Source of the DNA: Siniperca chuatsi
Lineage: Eukaryota > Chordata > Actinopteri > Centrarchiformes > Sinipercidae
Direction: 5' to 3'
Length of the DNA stretch: 64,000 bases
Assembly (NCBI RefSeq): GCF_020085105.1
Contig: NC_058063.1
Span: 16,663,262-16,727,261 of the forward strand
Position 1 is the stretch's first letter. The number at the start of each line of letters is the position of its first letter. The notes below the pieces were generated by a model. The model was not told where the DNA came from. It saw nothing but the letters and a program-made list of their open reading frames with translations, and did not search any database. The translations under genes and the position numbers were made by a program. Shown piece after piece: positions 38,573 to 51,670 of the stretch.

Positions 38573-40884
38573 CTGAGTGGTCCTCTCTCTTTTTCACTTA
38601 ACCAAGTGCTTATTAAGCCAACCCATTCTTTCCCTAAACCTAGCCAGGCTGTTTTTGTGCCTAAACCTAACCAAACCTTATAGCGTAACATCATAAAACA
38701 GTGGTTTGCATGGCACAGACAATTGATGTCGTCCTGCGGATAAAGGCATCAGATCAGAAAACTTTTCTGTGTGTCGTTCCACCAGACACTGGATACTCAG
38801 ATCAGCAAATGTAAATGCTTTTAAATGCATACGCTAGTAAATTAAGTATGTGTAATTAAGTCATTTTACTACACCATCCTCCCCCTCCCCTCTGCTCTGG
38901 ATGAGTGGCTTCACATGCTGTACCGCATTATTCCAGCTGATGGCAGCAGACTGACCGCAGCCAGGATTCCACTCATCTCTCTTTAACTGACTTGTTTACC
39001 ATTTACCCATGACACATGGCCAAAGATTGTCATTTTTCTTTTAAAGTCATCTAATTCCAGCTCATGGAAAGTTATCTGTTCCAGTATGTAACAGGGCGCA
39101 TGATCAGCGCACTTCAGTATGCTGTTGTTTCGTGGTCTGTGGAAACTGATGGGCTGACACTTTGGCTGTTTTTAAGTTTCTCTGGTGGAAAAAAAAAAGC
39201 TTTGCATTCACTTTCAAAGTCACAAAATAAACAACAAAGTGAAGACTAGTGGTCTGAATAGTATTAGTTTGTGTCTAGAGTCTCCTGTTCAGTTCAAATT
39301 GGCCAGTTAACAGCCAGTCACATTGGGGGGTAATTATTGTCTGTGCAGTGGCAACTCACAGCTTTTCTTCCCAGCTTAGAGAGTGTCAGAGATTTGTTTT
39401 CCACAAGTTTTGAGTTTTAACCATTTTATTGCAACAAAAAGGTTCGGTCCCTGTGTCAAGTCTCATGCAGCAAAGGGTGAGTCCGATATTGCTACAGTTA
39501 AACATTTAATATTGTTTTTATATTTACAGGAGGTTTTACTGATTTATCTGCCAACGCACAAGTATATGAGACAACAAGAAGAAGTATGTCAAAAATCATG
39601 TTTACGTACTGATATACTTTATATTGTACTGATTTAATTTTTACATGGGAATTTTTTGATCACACTTAAGAGATGAATATTGGGAATATTGTCCTGGAAT
39701 ATATTTACTTTTAATGTATTATCTAATTACAAACTGACTACAAATAAAGGTGTATGTACACTTATTGGCTGCTTAAAAACATTTTCCTCCACGGTGTTCT
39801 GATGATAAAAAAATAGATACTTTACTTCGATGATATTTCTGACAGTGAGGTTATTGTTGTAAAGTGGGGCTGCTTTTTAAAAGAGATTAACACCAGTGCT
39901 TGTATATAATACAGCTACTCTGTGACCTGAGAGGTCTTGATCTGGTCTTCTTCTAGTTTTGTCTTGCTCTTGAGACTTGTATACATGCCTCTCTATCATA
40001 GGATGAATGAAATATACTGTCTGAGAGGGAAACAACTGAGATGGGCGGGATTAGTGAGCACGGACAGGGCTTTCCCCCGGAAATGTGTTTAAGGAAGTGG
40101 TACGCTCGCTTCATCCGCCTACCCCTTCCAAAAAGAAAACAAAAATACAAACTGCCTTTATTCTCTGCACACACAAAATGTCACCTGCAATTACAAACTA
40201 TGTGACTGGACTTGGGAAAATAATAATGACAGTCTACACACTTATAATATTTGGGGATCTAATAGAGCCAGAGCCTGTGTTTTAGCTGTGTGAAAAATGG
40301 TTAAAAAAATAGCCTCCTGATATGTTGAACAAGATGTCCTAAACGACAAAACAAAATGACAAAATAGGTTATTTGTAATGTTGTCGCCTTCAAATATGCA
40401 TATGTGTTAGAAAAATGATTCATATGCGGACTGTTCTTTTGTTAAGTTTACAAACAAATGTACTTAGTTAAGGTTAGGGAAAGATCATAGTTAGAGTTTG
40501 GAAGAAACTACTTAAGGTGTTTACTCTGTTCTGTATGTATCTATCTATTATAGATATATATTTTTATAAAGCTGAATTTGACACCATAAACCTTGTATTT
40601 TAACAAATATTAGTTAAAATCATTGCTGGCGTAACACTAATCCTAACTCAAGGGGTAAAGATTATTTTTGAATTTCACAAAATAGATTTTTACAGAAGGT
40701 AAAATTCTTTAGCTTCAATTATAGCTCAAAATTTGATGAATTCAATTCATTTCCCCCAGAAGTGGCTGTAGCGTTTTGAAATGATGCTTGTTGGACAGTC
40801 AACAGTCCAGTGTTTTCTATTTCTGTTTGTTTTCCATCACATTATGTAAATGACCTCTTTCATAACTGCCTTCTTGTCATCAAT
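38573..40884. repeat. lectin spacer, first copy
   Basis: No gene recognised. The short open frames here (for example 39064-39249, 39383-39637 and 40085-40285) recur almost unchanged in the second spacer (44951-47284). That reflects duplication rather than proven coding constraint. A GGCTTTCCCCCGGAAATGTG segment near 40067 and AT-rich stretches are seen. Confidence 0.6.
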
Positions 40885-40984
40885 GGATCCTTCTGGCAGT
40901 GATAGAGATCTGAAACTTCTGCATTTTAATATTCAAATGCTGACATTGAAGTGGCTACAAAAGACCGCTGTGTTAGCAGAGCAG

Positions 40985-41057
40985 GTAATATTTTATATCT
41001 GCATCAGCACGTCAAGGAGAGACATCAGAGAAGCGAAGAGAGAAGAAATCACCAGAT
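40985..41057 (+). promoter_or_regulatory. putative promoter-proximal non-coding exon, lectin copy 2
   Basis: TTTTATATCT at about 40991 is a TATA-like box. GCATCAGCACGTCAAGGAG follows, then a donor, CCAGAT/GTAAGT, at 41057/41058. The block matches 33860-33932 and 47385-47457. Confidence 0.5.
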
Positions 41058-41509
41058 GTAAGTTTAAACTCTGTTGTGTCACTTGAGATTTTAATGTTGT
41101 GTCCTAAAAGGTGGACAGAACAGTGTATCCACTATATAACTATTTCCAATATGTTCACAGAGCTATTTGTCGTTCAGTACTTGTATTTAACATTTTGTAT
41201 ATAACAAATAGTCAAATTAATATCGTGAATATAGCTTTTTCATTCACACATACACCTGACAATATAATGCAAACAATTCAAAAACACCTGCAATAAATAC
41301 AACCTTTGTTAAGCTCACTGTGCAGTGTTTAGGTTTTGATGACGCTGTCAGAGGAGTTTTGAATTGACTGGTACATTTTCATGACAGATTGCATCTTGTA
41401 AGGTGTTCCTCTTATGTTGTGAATCACCTTCACATTCATAATAGACATTACAAGAGTCTACACAGAAAATGTATTCCAGGTTCTTGTATTGCACTATGTT
41501 TCAAATCCA

Positions 41510-41635
41510 TCCATCCATCCATCCATTTTCTACCGCTTGGTCCCGTTAGGGGTCGCGGGTGACTGGAGCCTATCCCAGTGACTTTGGGCCTTAGGCAGGG
41601 TACACCCTGGACAGTGGCCAACTCGTCGCAGGGCT
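41510..41635 (-). mobile_element. LINE/SINE tail insertion with target duplication in unit 2
   Basis: A TCCATCC tandem run followed by TTTTCTACCGCTTGGTCCC and GGGTACACCCTGGACAGTGG, a common fish retroelement 3' end in reverse orientation. It is flanked by the 13-base direct repeat TGTTTCAAATCCA (41497-41509 and 41636-41648). The same place in unit 3 (about 47899-47911) has a single copy of that sequence and no insertion. Confidence 0.85.
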
Positions 41636-41937
41636 TGTTTCAAATCCATATTTTACTCAAATATCTAACTTTCATGGGCTAAAAACATTTATGATTGTGT
41701 ACTTAGTTCTGGTTTGACTATGTTTTGCATATTTCCTACCATCCTATATTCTTCTTCCTTATTGGACTAAACTTCGTACACTGGAGGGAGTGGTGCAGTT
41801 TTGTTTTTTTTTGTTAATTTTAACTTTGACATCCAGTAAGTGTTGAAGTGCATTTCATCTAACAGAGATAAACTGTTGAAATCATTGTGTTTGGTTCACT
41901 ACACACTAATATATCAGTTTCATCTAACAGAGCAAAG

Positions 41938-44465
41938 ATGCAGCAGAGTCTGTTTCTACTCATTCTGATGGGTAAGTGGATCATCTTACCATTTATTTAG
42001 ATAAAGATTATTTGTACAGCTTAATATGGATTCACAGAACAGTTGGACATCTCACACTTTCATCAAATAAAAAGTAAAATATATAAATGAAGAAACTAGA
42101 CGCAGAATTCCAACTGAAGTAAGGAGCATTGTATAAGTAGTAGGTGTGACTCATGATTTTGATTTCATGCTATCAGCTCCATCACTGCAGCCTTTCCTCT
42201 GTTGTTAGGTCAGTGTTCCTTCTTCACTTGTCACCTCTATGAGTACCACTTTATCAAAGAGGAAAAGTCCTGGAAGGAAGCCCAGACGTATTGCACAGAG
42301 AACTACACGGACCTGGCCACAGTGTCTAACATGACAGACATGAAGAGACTCCGTGACTCTACAGTGAAGCAAGACGAAGCCTGGATTGGGCTGTACAGCA
42401 ACCCAGGAAACAGGAGCTGGCACTGGTCTCTGCCAGGGGTGGAGTTCAATGATAATGAGACAGAATGGAGCTTGGGAGAACCAAATGATAAAGGAGGTAT
42501 CGAGAACTGTGTGGAGATGAAAAATCCCAAATGGGAGGATTTCCCTTGTACAGATACATTTAAATTTATCTGCTACGATGGTGAGAATATGTGGCTAATA
42601 ATGACATTACTCAGCATATCATCCTGCCTACCAATTGTTTTTGATGAGAACATAACTCTTTTTTTCATAGAAAAATCGTTCTAAACCACTGTATGCCATA
42701 CTTTTCTTTTATTTTACACAAATTATCTGCTCTACCTTATTATACCACAAACACTTTCATCTAAATATCTGAAACTGCATGATCATTTATCTCACATTAT
42801 TGTTTCACCTTTTTTAAATGAGAAAATGGGATTTGTGAGACTAAATAACATAAAACAAAAACAAAAATGTGGATTTCTAACTGTCCAAGTTTGTCTTTTT
42901 ATTCCACAGAAACAAAGCAATCCAATGATAAATTCAGTTTGATTAACAACGTAATGACCTGGCCACAGGCTCAGAACTACTGCAGACAACATCACACTGA
43001 CCTGGTCAGTGGACTCAATCAGTTAAAAGAACTAACGGATGTCAGTTATTCTGGAAAGAACTTGTGGATCGGCCTGTTCAGAGACACCTGGAGGTGGTCA
43101 GATGGGAGCAATTCTTCTTTCAGAAACTGGGATCTGGAGTTATTTAAAGATGAAGACAACAAGACATGTGCTATGACTGTGTTAAATAGAGTTGCAAAAT
43201 GGAACTCTGATGATTGTAATAAAACAAAGCCCTTCTTCTGCTATGACGGTGAGTTTTGCAAAGGTCTCTCTCAACTGTTTTCTCCAATAGGAGCAGAACT
43301 GGAATCAGCTAGAGAATCCATCTGAATTTACAGTATTTAATAATTATTTTAGTTAAATGTTTATGCATGAATGTTGAATTTCTTTCATGAATATTTTTGT
43401 TCCAAATCTCAGGATTTCACCTGTTGCTTTTGTTTGTTTGTTTTTTTCATTCTTATTTTCTTTTAAAAGAAGGGGTTTCTTTAAAGGTCCAGTGTGTAAC
43501 ATTTAGGAGGAGCTATTGGCAGAAATGGAATATAATATTTGTATGTAAGTATGTTTTCAGTAGTCTATAATCACCTGAAAATAAGAATCATTGTGTTTTT
43601 ATTACCTTAGAATAAGCCGTTTTTATCTACAGAGGGAGCGGGTTCCCTTTCACAGAGGCCGCTCCCTCTGCACCACCATGTTTCTACAGTAGCCCAGAAC
43701 GGACAAACCAAACACTAGATATGGGCATTCGTGTTTTTCGTGGCCACCGTAGTTTCTCCTACACGCGTGGAAAGGGAGGGTGAGGCGAGCAGTATTCAAA
43801 TGGTTGCAATCTGCAATTTCACCGCTAGATGCCACTAAATCCTACACACTGGACCTTTAAATGTCTTTCTTATTTTATTAATCAAATTTATGTTAGATGT
43901 TGTGTCCTGGCATGGCATGCTTTAAAATAAAATGTCACTTACTCAAGACATTCTTAAAATTTTAAAGATATTTGTTATTAGCGCCAAACATATAAGCAGG
44001 CACCTAAAACATTCTATATCAGTATTGAAGATCCATATTGGATCGCAGTGTTCTCAATAATGAACTGAACACAGCTGCTGGTATGATCCTGTGTTTGTCT
44101 CAATTTCTTCCATGACAGATAAAGTGATCCTGATCAAACAAAACAAGACCTGGGAGGAGGCCTTATATTACTGCAGAGAGAACCACAATGACCTGGTCTC
44201 CATCACTAAACCTGACGAGCAGAGATGGGTCCAAGAGAGAGCCAAGAAGGCCGACACTCCTTTTGTCTGGCTGGGACTGCGCTACACCTGCACTCTGGGT
44301 TTCTGGTTCTGGGTCAGTGACGAGGTAGTCAACTATAAGAACTGGGCTCCGGGTCAAAACATGGATAAGTGTGACATGTCAGGAGCCATAGACAAAGGAG
44401 GACAACATGAGTGGTTCAAAAAGGTGGATAATGAGGAGTTTAATTTCATCTGTTCTAAGCGTTGA
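41938..44465 (+). CDS. secreted triple C-type lectin domain protein, copy 2
   Basis: Coding exons 41938-41971, 42209-42580, 42910-43248 and 44119-44465 give 363 aa. It has a signal peptide (MQQSLFLLILMG) and three lectin domains, one per exon, with no membrane anchor. Domain 1 (about 21-135) has WIGL, GEPND (EPN type) and KWEDFPC; its loop has one extra Gly relative to copy 1 (SNPGNRSW). Domains 2 and 3 differ from copy 1 at only a few residues (for example VAKWNSDDC for FGKWNSDDC, and CDMSGAIDKGG for CNMSGAMGRGG). It is likely a soluble carbohydrate-binding immune protein. The ligand cannot be read from sequence, and domain 1 is the only one with an intact EPN motif. Confidence 0.85.
43481..43861. 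mobile_element. MITE in lectin copy 2, intron before last exon
   Basis: Same element and position as 37102-37483 in copy 1, with the AAAGGTCCAGTGTGTA and TACACACTGGACCTTT ends. Confidence 0.7.
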
Positions 44466-44944
44466 AACCCACTGTGCTCACTGGGAGCAGACGTTTTATT
44501 CATTCACTCGCTTTGTCTTTTACTTTGGAAGAGGTTTACACTATATATATGTTCTCTGGGTTTATTGAATGGAATTCTGGGAAATTAAGGAATCCGAACC
44601 TGGGGAGGAGAGAAATGAAAATTACTAATATGCAGATTTTAAATTGAGGTAAAGTGGTTACGCTTTATTCAGTCACAAAGTACCACAAGATTACTAAGGA
44701 TGTGACCAGTAACATGTTTTTCTGTCTCCTTTTTCTGATTCACTAACACCTGAATGATCCCTAGATGCCAGATTACAGTGACTATTTGTTATTTTCTGAA
44801 GATATGCAACACTTTATATTCTTTTTATCAAGTTTTGGTTAAGATCTGGTGATGGTTACATAGTTATATTATGTAAAATCTTTGTTTTTGATGGTGACAT
44901 TTTTGGAGTTTTATGTAAACAGATAATTGCTTTTTCTGAGTCTG

Positions 44945-44950
44945 AATAAA
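44945..44950 (+). other. polyadenylation signal, lectin copy 2
   Basis: AATAAA 480 bases after the stop codon in the same context as after copy 1. Confidence 0.55.
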
Positions 44951-47284
44951 CTGAGTGGTCCTCTCTCTTTTTTTCACTTAACCAAGTGCTTATTAAGCCA
45001 ACCCATTCTTTCCCTAAACCTAGCCAGGTTGTTTTTGTGCCTAAACCTAACCAAACCTTATAGCGTAACATCATAAAACAGTGGTTTGCATGGCACAGAC
45101 AAATGATGTCGTCCTGCGGATAAAGGCATCAGATCAGAAAACTTTTCTGTGTGTCGTTCCACCAGACACTGGATGCTCAGATCAGCAAATGTAAATGCTT
45201 TTAAATGCATACGCTAGTAAATTAAGTATATGTAATTAAGTCATTTTACTACACCATCCTCCCCCTCCCCTCTGCTCCCAGTCTAAATTGGTTCGTATGA
45301 GTGGCTTCACATGCTGTACCGCATTATTCCAGCTGATGGCAGCAGACTGACCGCAGCCAGGATTCCACTCATCTCTCTTTAACTGACTTGTTTACCATTT
45401 TACCCATGACACATGGCCAAAGATTGTCATTTTTCTTTTAAAGTCATCTAATTCCAGCTCATGGAAAGTTATCTGTTCCAGTATGTAACAGGGCGCATGA
45501 TCAGCGCACTTCAGTATGCTGTTGTTTCGTGGTCTGTGGAAACTGATGGACTGACACTTTGGCTGTTTTTAAGTTTCTCTGGTGGAAAAAAAAAAGCTTT
45601 GCATTCACTTTCAAAGTCACAAAATAAACAACAAAGTGAAGACTAGTGGTCTGAATAGTATTAGTTTGTGTCTAGAGTCTCCTGTTCAGTTCAAATTGGC
45701 CAGTTAACAGCCAGTCACATTGGGGGGTAATTATTGTCTGTGCAGTGGCAACTCACAGCTTTTCTTCCCAGCTTAGAGAGTGTCAGAGATTTGTTTTCCA
45801 CAAGTTTTGAGTTTTAACCGTTTTATTGCAACAAAAAGGTTCGGTCCCTGTGTCAAGTCTCATGCAGCAAAGGGTGAGTCCGATATTGCTACAGTTAAAC
45901 ATTTAATATTGTTTTTATATTTACAGGAGGTTTTACTGATTTATCTGCCAACGCACAAGTATATGAGACAACAAGAAGAAGTATGTCAAAAATCATGTTT
46001 ACGTACTGATATACTTTATATTGTACTGATTTAATTTTTACATGGGAATTTTTTGATCACACTTAAGAGATGAATACTGGGAATATTGTCTTGGAATATA
46101 TTTACTTTTAATGTATTATCTAATTACAAACTGACTACAAATAAAGGTGTATGTACACTTATTGGCTGCTTAAAAACATTTTCCTCCACGGTGTTCTGAT
46201 GATAAAAAAATAGATACTTTACTTCGATGATATTTCTGACAGTGAGGTTATTGTTGTAAAGTGGGGCTGCTTTTTAAAAGAGATTAACACCAGTGCTTGT
46301 ATATAACACAGCTACTCTGTGACCTGAGAGGTCTTGATCTGGTCTTCTTCTAGTTTTGTCTTGCTCTTGAGACTTGTATACATGCCTCTCTATCATAGGA
46401 TGAATGAAATATACTGTCTGAGAGGGAAACAACTGAGATGGGCGGGATTAGTGAGCACGGACAGGGCTTTCCCCCGGAAATGTGTTTAAGGAAGTGGTAC
46501 GCTCGCTTCATCCGCCTACCCCTTCCAAAAAGAAAACAAAAATACAAACTGCCTTTATTCTCTGCACACACAAAATGTCACTTGCAATTGCAAACTATGT
46601 GACTGGACTTGGGAAAATAATAATGACAGTCTACACACTTATAATATTTGGGGATCTAATAGAGCCAGAGCCTGTGTTTTAGCTGTGTGAAAAATGGTTA
46701 AAAAAACAGCCACCTGATATGTTGAACAAGATGTCCTAAACGACAAAACAAAATGACAAAATAGGTTATTTGTAATGTTGTCGCCTTTAAATATTCATAT
46801 GTGTTAGAAAAATGATTCGTATGCTGACTGTTCTTTGGTTAAGTTTACAAACAAATGTACTTAGTTAAGGTTAGGGAAAGATCATAGTTAGAGTTTGGAA
46901 GAAACTACTTGGTTAAGGTGTTTACTCTGTTCTGTATGTATCTATCTACTATAGATATATTTTTTATAAAGCTAAATTTGAAACCATAAACCTTGTATTT
47001 TAACAAATATTAGTTAAAATCATTGCTGGCGTAACACTAATCCTAACTCAAGGGGTAAAGATTATTTTTGAATTTCACAAAATAGATTTTTACAGAAGGT
47101 AAAATTCTTCAGCTTCAATTATAGCTCAAAATTTGATGAATTCAATTCATTTCCCCCAGAAGTGGCTGTAGCGTTTTGAAATGATGCTTGTTGGACAGTC
47201 AACAGTCCAGTGTTTTCTATTTCTGTTTGTTGTCCATCACATTATGTAAATTACCTCTTTCATAACTGCCTTCTTGTCATCAAT
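44951..47284. repeat. lectin spacer, second copy
   Basis: Nearly identical to 38573-40884, with scattered substitutions and small indels, for example the CCCAGTCTAAATTGGTTCG segment near 45277 that the first spacer lacks. No gene recognised. Confidence 0.6.
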
Positions 47285-47384
47285 GGATCCTTCTGGCAGT
47301 GATAGAGATCTGAAACTTCTGCATTTTAATATTCAAATGCTGACATTGAAGTGGCTACAAAAGACCGCTGTGTTAGCAGAGCAG

Positions 47385-47457
47385 GTAATATTTTATATCT
47401 GCATCAGCACGTCAAGGAGAGACATCAGAGAAGCGAAGAGAGAAGAAATCACCAGAT
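47385..47457 (+). promoter_or_regulatory. putative promoter-proximal non-coding exon, lectin copy 3
   Basis: Same TATA-like box, GCATCAGCACGTCAAGGAG block and CCAGAT/GTAAGT donor as in unit 2; the donor is at 47457/47458. Confidence 0.5.
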
Positions 47458-48199
47458 GTAAGTTTAAATTCTGTTGTGTCACTTGAGATTTTAATGTTGT
47501 GTCCTAAAAGGTGGACAGAACAGTGTATCCACTATATAACTATTTCCAATATGTTCACAGAGCTATTTGTCGTTCAGTACTTGTATTTAACATTTTGTAT
47601 ATAACAAATAGTCAAATTAATATTGTGAATATAGCTTTTTCATTTACACATACACCTGACAATATAATGCCAAACAATTCAAAAACACCTGCAATAAATA
47701 CAACCTTTGTTAAGCTCACGGTGCAGTGTTTAGTTTTTGATGACGCTGTCAGAGGAGTTTCGAATTGACTGGTACACTTTCATGACAGATTGCATCTTGT
47801 AAGGTGTTCCTCTTATGTTGTGAATCACCTTCACATTCATAATAGACATTACAAGAGTCTACACAGAAAATGTATTCCAGGTTCTTGTATTGCACTATGT
47901 TTCAAATCCATATTTTACTCAAATATCTAACTTTCATAGGCTAAAAAACATTTATGATTGTGCAGTTAGTTCTGGTTTGACTATGTTTTGCATATTTCCT
48001 ACCATCCTATATTCTTCTTCCTTATTGGACTAAACTTCGTACACTGGAGGGAGTGGTGCAGTTTTTTTTTTTTTGTTAATTTTAACTTTTACATCCATTA
48101 AGTGTTTAAGTGCATTTCATTGAATAGAGATAAACTGTTGAAATCATTGTGTTTGGTTCACTACACACTAAAATATCAGTTTCATCTAACAGAGCAAAG

Positions 48200-51031
48200 A
48201 TGCAGCAGAGTCTGTTTCTACTCATTCTGATGGGTAAGTGGATCATCTTACCATTTATTTAGATAAAGATTATTTGTACAGCTTAATATGGATTCACAGA
48301 ACAGTTGGACATCTCACACTTTCATCAAATAAAAAGTAAAATATATAAATGAAGAAACTAGACGCAGAATTCCAACTGAAGTAAGGAGCATTGTATAAGT
48401 AGTAGGTGTGACTCATGATTTTGATTTCATGCTATCAGCTCCATCACTGCAGCATTTCCTCTGTTGTTAGGTCAGTGTTCCTTCTTCACATGTCACCTCT
48501 ATGAGTACCACTTTATTGAAGAGAAAATGTCCTGGAAGGAAGCCCAGACATATTGCAGAGAGAACTACACGGACCTGGCCACAGTGTCTAACATGACAGA
48601 CATGAAGAGACTCCGTGACTCTACAAAGAAGCAAGACGAAGCCTGGATTGGTCTGTACAGCAACCCAGGAAAAGAAAACAGGAGCTGGCACTGGTCTCTG
48701 CCAGGGGTGGAGTTCAATGATAATGAGACAGAATGGAGCTCGGGAGAACCAAATGATAAAGGAGGTATCGAGAACTGTGTGGAGATGGAAAATCACACAT
48801 GGAAGGATTTCCCTTGTATAAAAAAATTTAAATTTATCTGCTACGATGGTGAGAATATGTGGCTAATAATGACATTACTCAGCATATCAACCTGCCTAAC
48901 AATTGTTTTTGATGAGAACATAACTCTTTTTTCATAGAAAAATCATTTTAAACCACTGTACGCCAAACTTTCCTTTTATTTTACACAAAATTATCTGATC
49001 TACCTTATTATACCACAAACACTTTCATCTAAATATCTGAAACTGCATGATAATTTATCTCACATTATTGTTTCACCTGTTTTAAATAAGAAAATAGGAT
49101 TTTATGAGACTAAATAACATAAAACAAAAAACAAAAATGTGAATTTCTAACTGTCCAAGTTTGTCTTTTTACTCCACAGAAAGAAAGCAATCCAATGATA
49201 AATTCAGTTTGATTAACAAAGTAATGACCTGGCCACGGGCTCAGAACTACTGCAGACAACATCACACTGACCTGGTCAGTGGACTCAATCAGTTAAAAGA
49301 ACTAACGGATGTCAGTTATTCTGGAAAGAAATTGTGGATCGGCCTGTTCAGAGACACCTGGAGGTGGTCAGATGGGAGCAATTCTTCTTTCAGAAACTGG
49401 GATCTGGAGTTATTTAAAGATGAAGACAACAAGACATGTGCTATGACTGTGTTAAATAGAGTTGGAAAATGGAACTCTGATGATTGTAATAAAACAAAGC
49501 CCTTCTTCTGCTATGATGGTGAGTTTTGCAAAGGTCTCTCTCAACTGTTTTCTCCAATAGGAGCAGAACTGGAATCAGCTAGAGAATCCATCTGAATTTA
49601 CAGTATTTAATAATTATTTTAGTTAAATGTTTATACATGAATGTTGAATTTATTTCATGAATATTTTTGTTCCAAATCTCAGGATTTCACATCTGGATTC
49701 TGGATGCTTCACCTGTTGCTTTTGTTTGTTTGTTTTTTTCATTCTTATTTTCTTTTAAAAGAAGTGTGTTTTTTAAAAGGTCCAGTGTGTAACATTTAGC
49801 AGGAGCTATTGGCAGACATAGAATATAATATTTGTATGTAAGTATGTTTTCATCAGTGTATCCATCCATCCATCCATCCATTTTCTACCGCTTGGTCCCC
49901 GTTAGGGGGTCGCGGGTGACTGGAGCCTATCCCAGTGACTTTGGGCCTTAGGCAGGGTACACCCTGGACAGTGGCCAACTCGTCGCAGGGCTAACACAGA
50001 CACAGACAAGGACAGACAACCATTCACTCACACATTCATTCAATACGGGCAATTTAGAGTTATCAATTAACCTACACATGCATGTCTTTGGACGGTGGGA
50101 GGAAGCCGGAGAACCCGGAGAGAATTCATCAGTGTATAATCACCTGAAAATAAGAATCATTGTGTTTTTGTTACCTTAGAATAAGCCGTTTTTATCTACA
50201 GAGGGGGAGGGTTCCCTTTCACGGAGGCCGCTCCCTCTGCACCACCATGTTTCTACAGTAGCCCAGAACGGACAAACCAAACACTAGATAAGGGCATTCT
50301 TGTTTTTCGTGGCCACCGTAGTTTCTCCTACATGCGTGGAAAGGGAGGGTGAGGCGAGCAGTATTCAAATGGTTGCAATCTGCAATTTCACCGCTAGATG
50401 CCACTAAATCCTACACACTGGACCTTTAAATGTCCTTCTTATTTTATTAATCAAATTTATGTTAGATACTGTGTCCTGGCATGGCATGCTTTAAAATAAA
50501 ATGTCACTTATTCAAGACATTCTTAAAATTTTAAAGATATTTGTTATTAGCACCAAACATATAAGCAGGCACCTAAAACATTTTATATCAGTATTGAAGA
50601 TCCATATTGGATCGCAGTGTTCTCAACAACTAACTGAACACAGCTGCTGGTATGATCCTGTGTTTATCTCAATTTCTTCCACGACAGATAAAGTGATCCT
50701 GATCAAACAAAAGAAGACCTGGGAGGAGGCCTTACATTTCTGCAGAGAGAACCACAATGACCTGGTCTCCATCACTAAACCTGACGAGCAGAGATGGGTC
50801 CAAGAGAGAGCCAAGAAGGCCGACACTCCTTTTGTCTGGATGGGACTGCGCTACACCTGCACTCTGGATCTTTGGTTCTGGGTCAGTGACGAGCTGGTCT
50901 GCTATAAGAACTGGGCCCCAGGTCAAAAGATGGATGAGTGTGACATGTCAGGAGCCATGGACAGAGGAGGACAACATAAGTGGTTCAGTCGGCGTGAAAA
51001 TGAAAAATATAATTTCATCTGTGCTGTATAG
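48200..51031 (+). CDS. secreted triple C-type lectin domain protein, copy 3
   Basis: Coding exons 48200-48233, 48471-48848, 49180-49518 and 50688-51031 give 364 aa with a signal peptide and three one-exon lectin domains. Domain 1 keeps WIGL, GEPND and TWKDFPC, and has the longest version of its loop (SNPGKENRSW, two residues more than copy 2). Domain 2 matches copies 1 and 2 almost exactly. Domain 3 is the most diverged of the three copies: LCYKNWAPGQ with an extra Cys, and a C-terminus ending FICAV rather than FICSKR. The third intron is longer because of a retroelement inserted inside the resident MITE. Function is as for the other copies, a probable soluble calcium-dependent lectin; specificity unknown. 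Confidence 0.85.
49774..50429. mobile_element. MITE in lectin copy 3, interrupted
   Basis: The same MITE as in copies 1 and 2 but split by the insertion at 49861-50124. The right end TACACACTGGACCTTT is intact. Confidence 0.7.
49861..50124 (-). mobile_element. retroelement 3' end nested in the MITE
   Basis: A longer member of the same family as 41510-41635 (TCCATCC run, TTTTCTACCGCTTGGTCCCC, then CATTCACTCACACATTCATT and GGAGAACCCGG). It is flanked by the direct repeat TTCATCAGTGTA (49849-49860 and 50125-50136). It is absent from copies 1 and 2. Confidence 0.85.
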
Positions 51032-51664
51032 TAAGTTCTACAATACACCCTAACTCACTGGTGACAGACTTCATGTTTCTAGACTGAATTCATTTTATGC
51101 ATTTCATTTTCTTGAATACAACAAGCTTCATTGTCTGTTCTGAATTGGCATTATGGCACATGTAGAAATCAGGTGAAAAATTAAATTACAGATTAGATGT
51201 TGAGAGAGAGTGGCTACACCAAAAAAAATCAATCGTAACGCATTGCATGATCACTAAGGATGTTTACATGTCAGTAGCTAAATCTGAAGTAACCCTGAAA
51301 ACATGTGTTTCTGTCTCCTTGTCCTGATTCAGGAACGTCTGAATGACCTTTATCATTGCTGGATGACAGAGAAGTACAGACAACAACAAGCAGCAGTAAT
51401 CGTTTAATATTCGTTGAGGATGATGTTATATTTTACTTTTTATGCATCTCTTGAGGTTGTATTTTGCATCCCATCAGTGTGGTACAGTAGTAGAAAAAAT
51501 AGGAATAAATAAACCAACCTATAGTTTGCTATAGTAAACATTTCATATACTGACTTTGGAATGTTTTATGATCGGGTGATGTTTTAAATATGTAAAATCA
51601 TATTTCTGTGATTATCATATTTTTCATTTTTTTTGTAAACAGATCAATTATTTTTCTGATGCTG

Positions 51665-51670
51665 AATAAA
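51665..51670 (+). other. polyadenylation signal, lectin copy 3
   Basis: AATAAA in the context GCTGAATAAACTCTGACATG, 633 bases after the stop codon. It is recognisably homologous to the signals of copies 1 and 2. Confidence 0.5.

Noticed and set aside
39064-40285. Short open frames in the lectin spacers that recur at 45461-46682
   Set aside because: The recurrence is explained by the segmental duplication. The frames are 60-85 codons, without recognisable domains or splice context.
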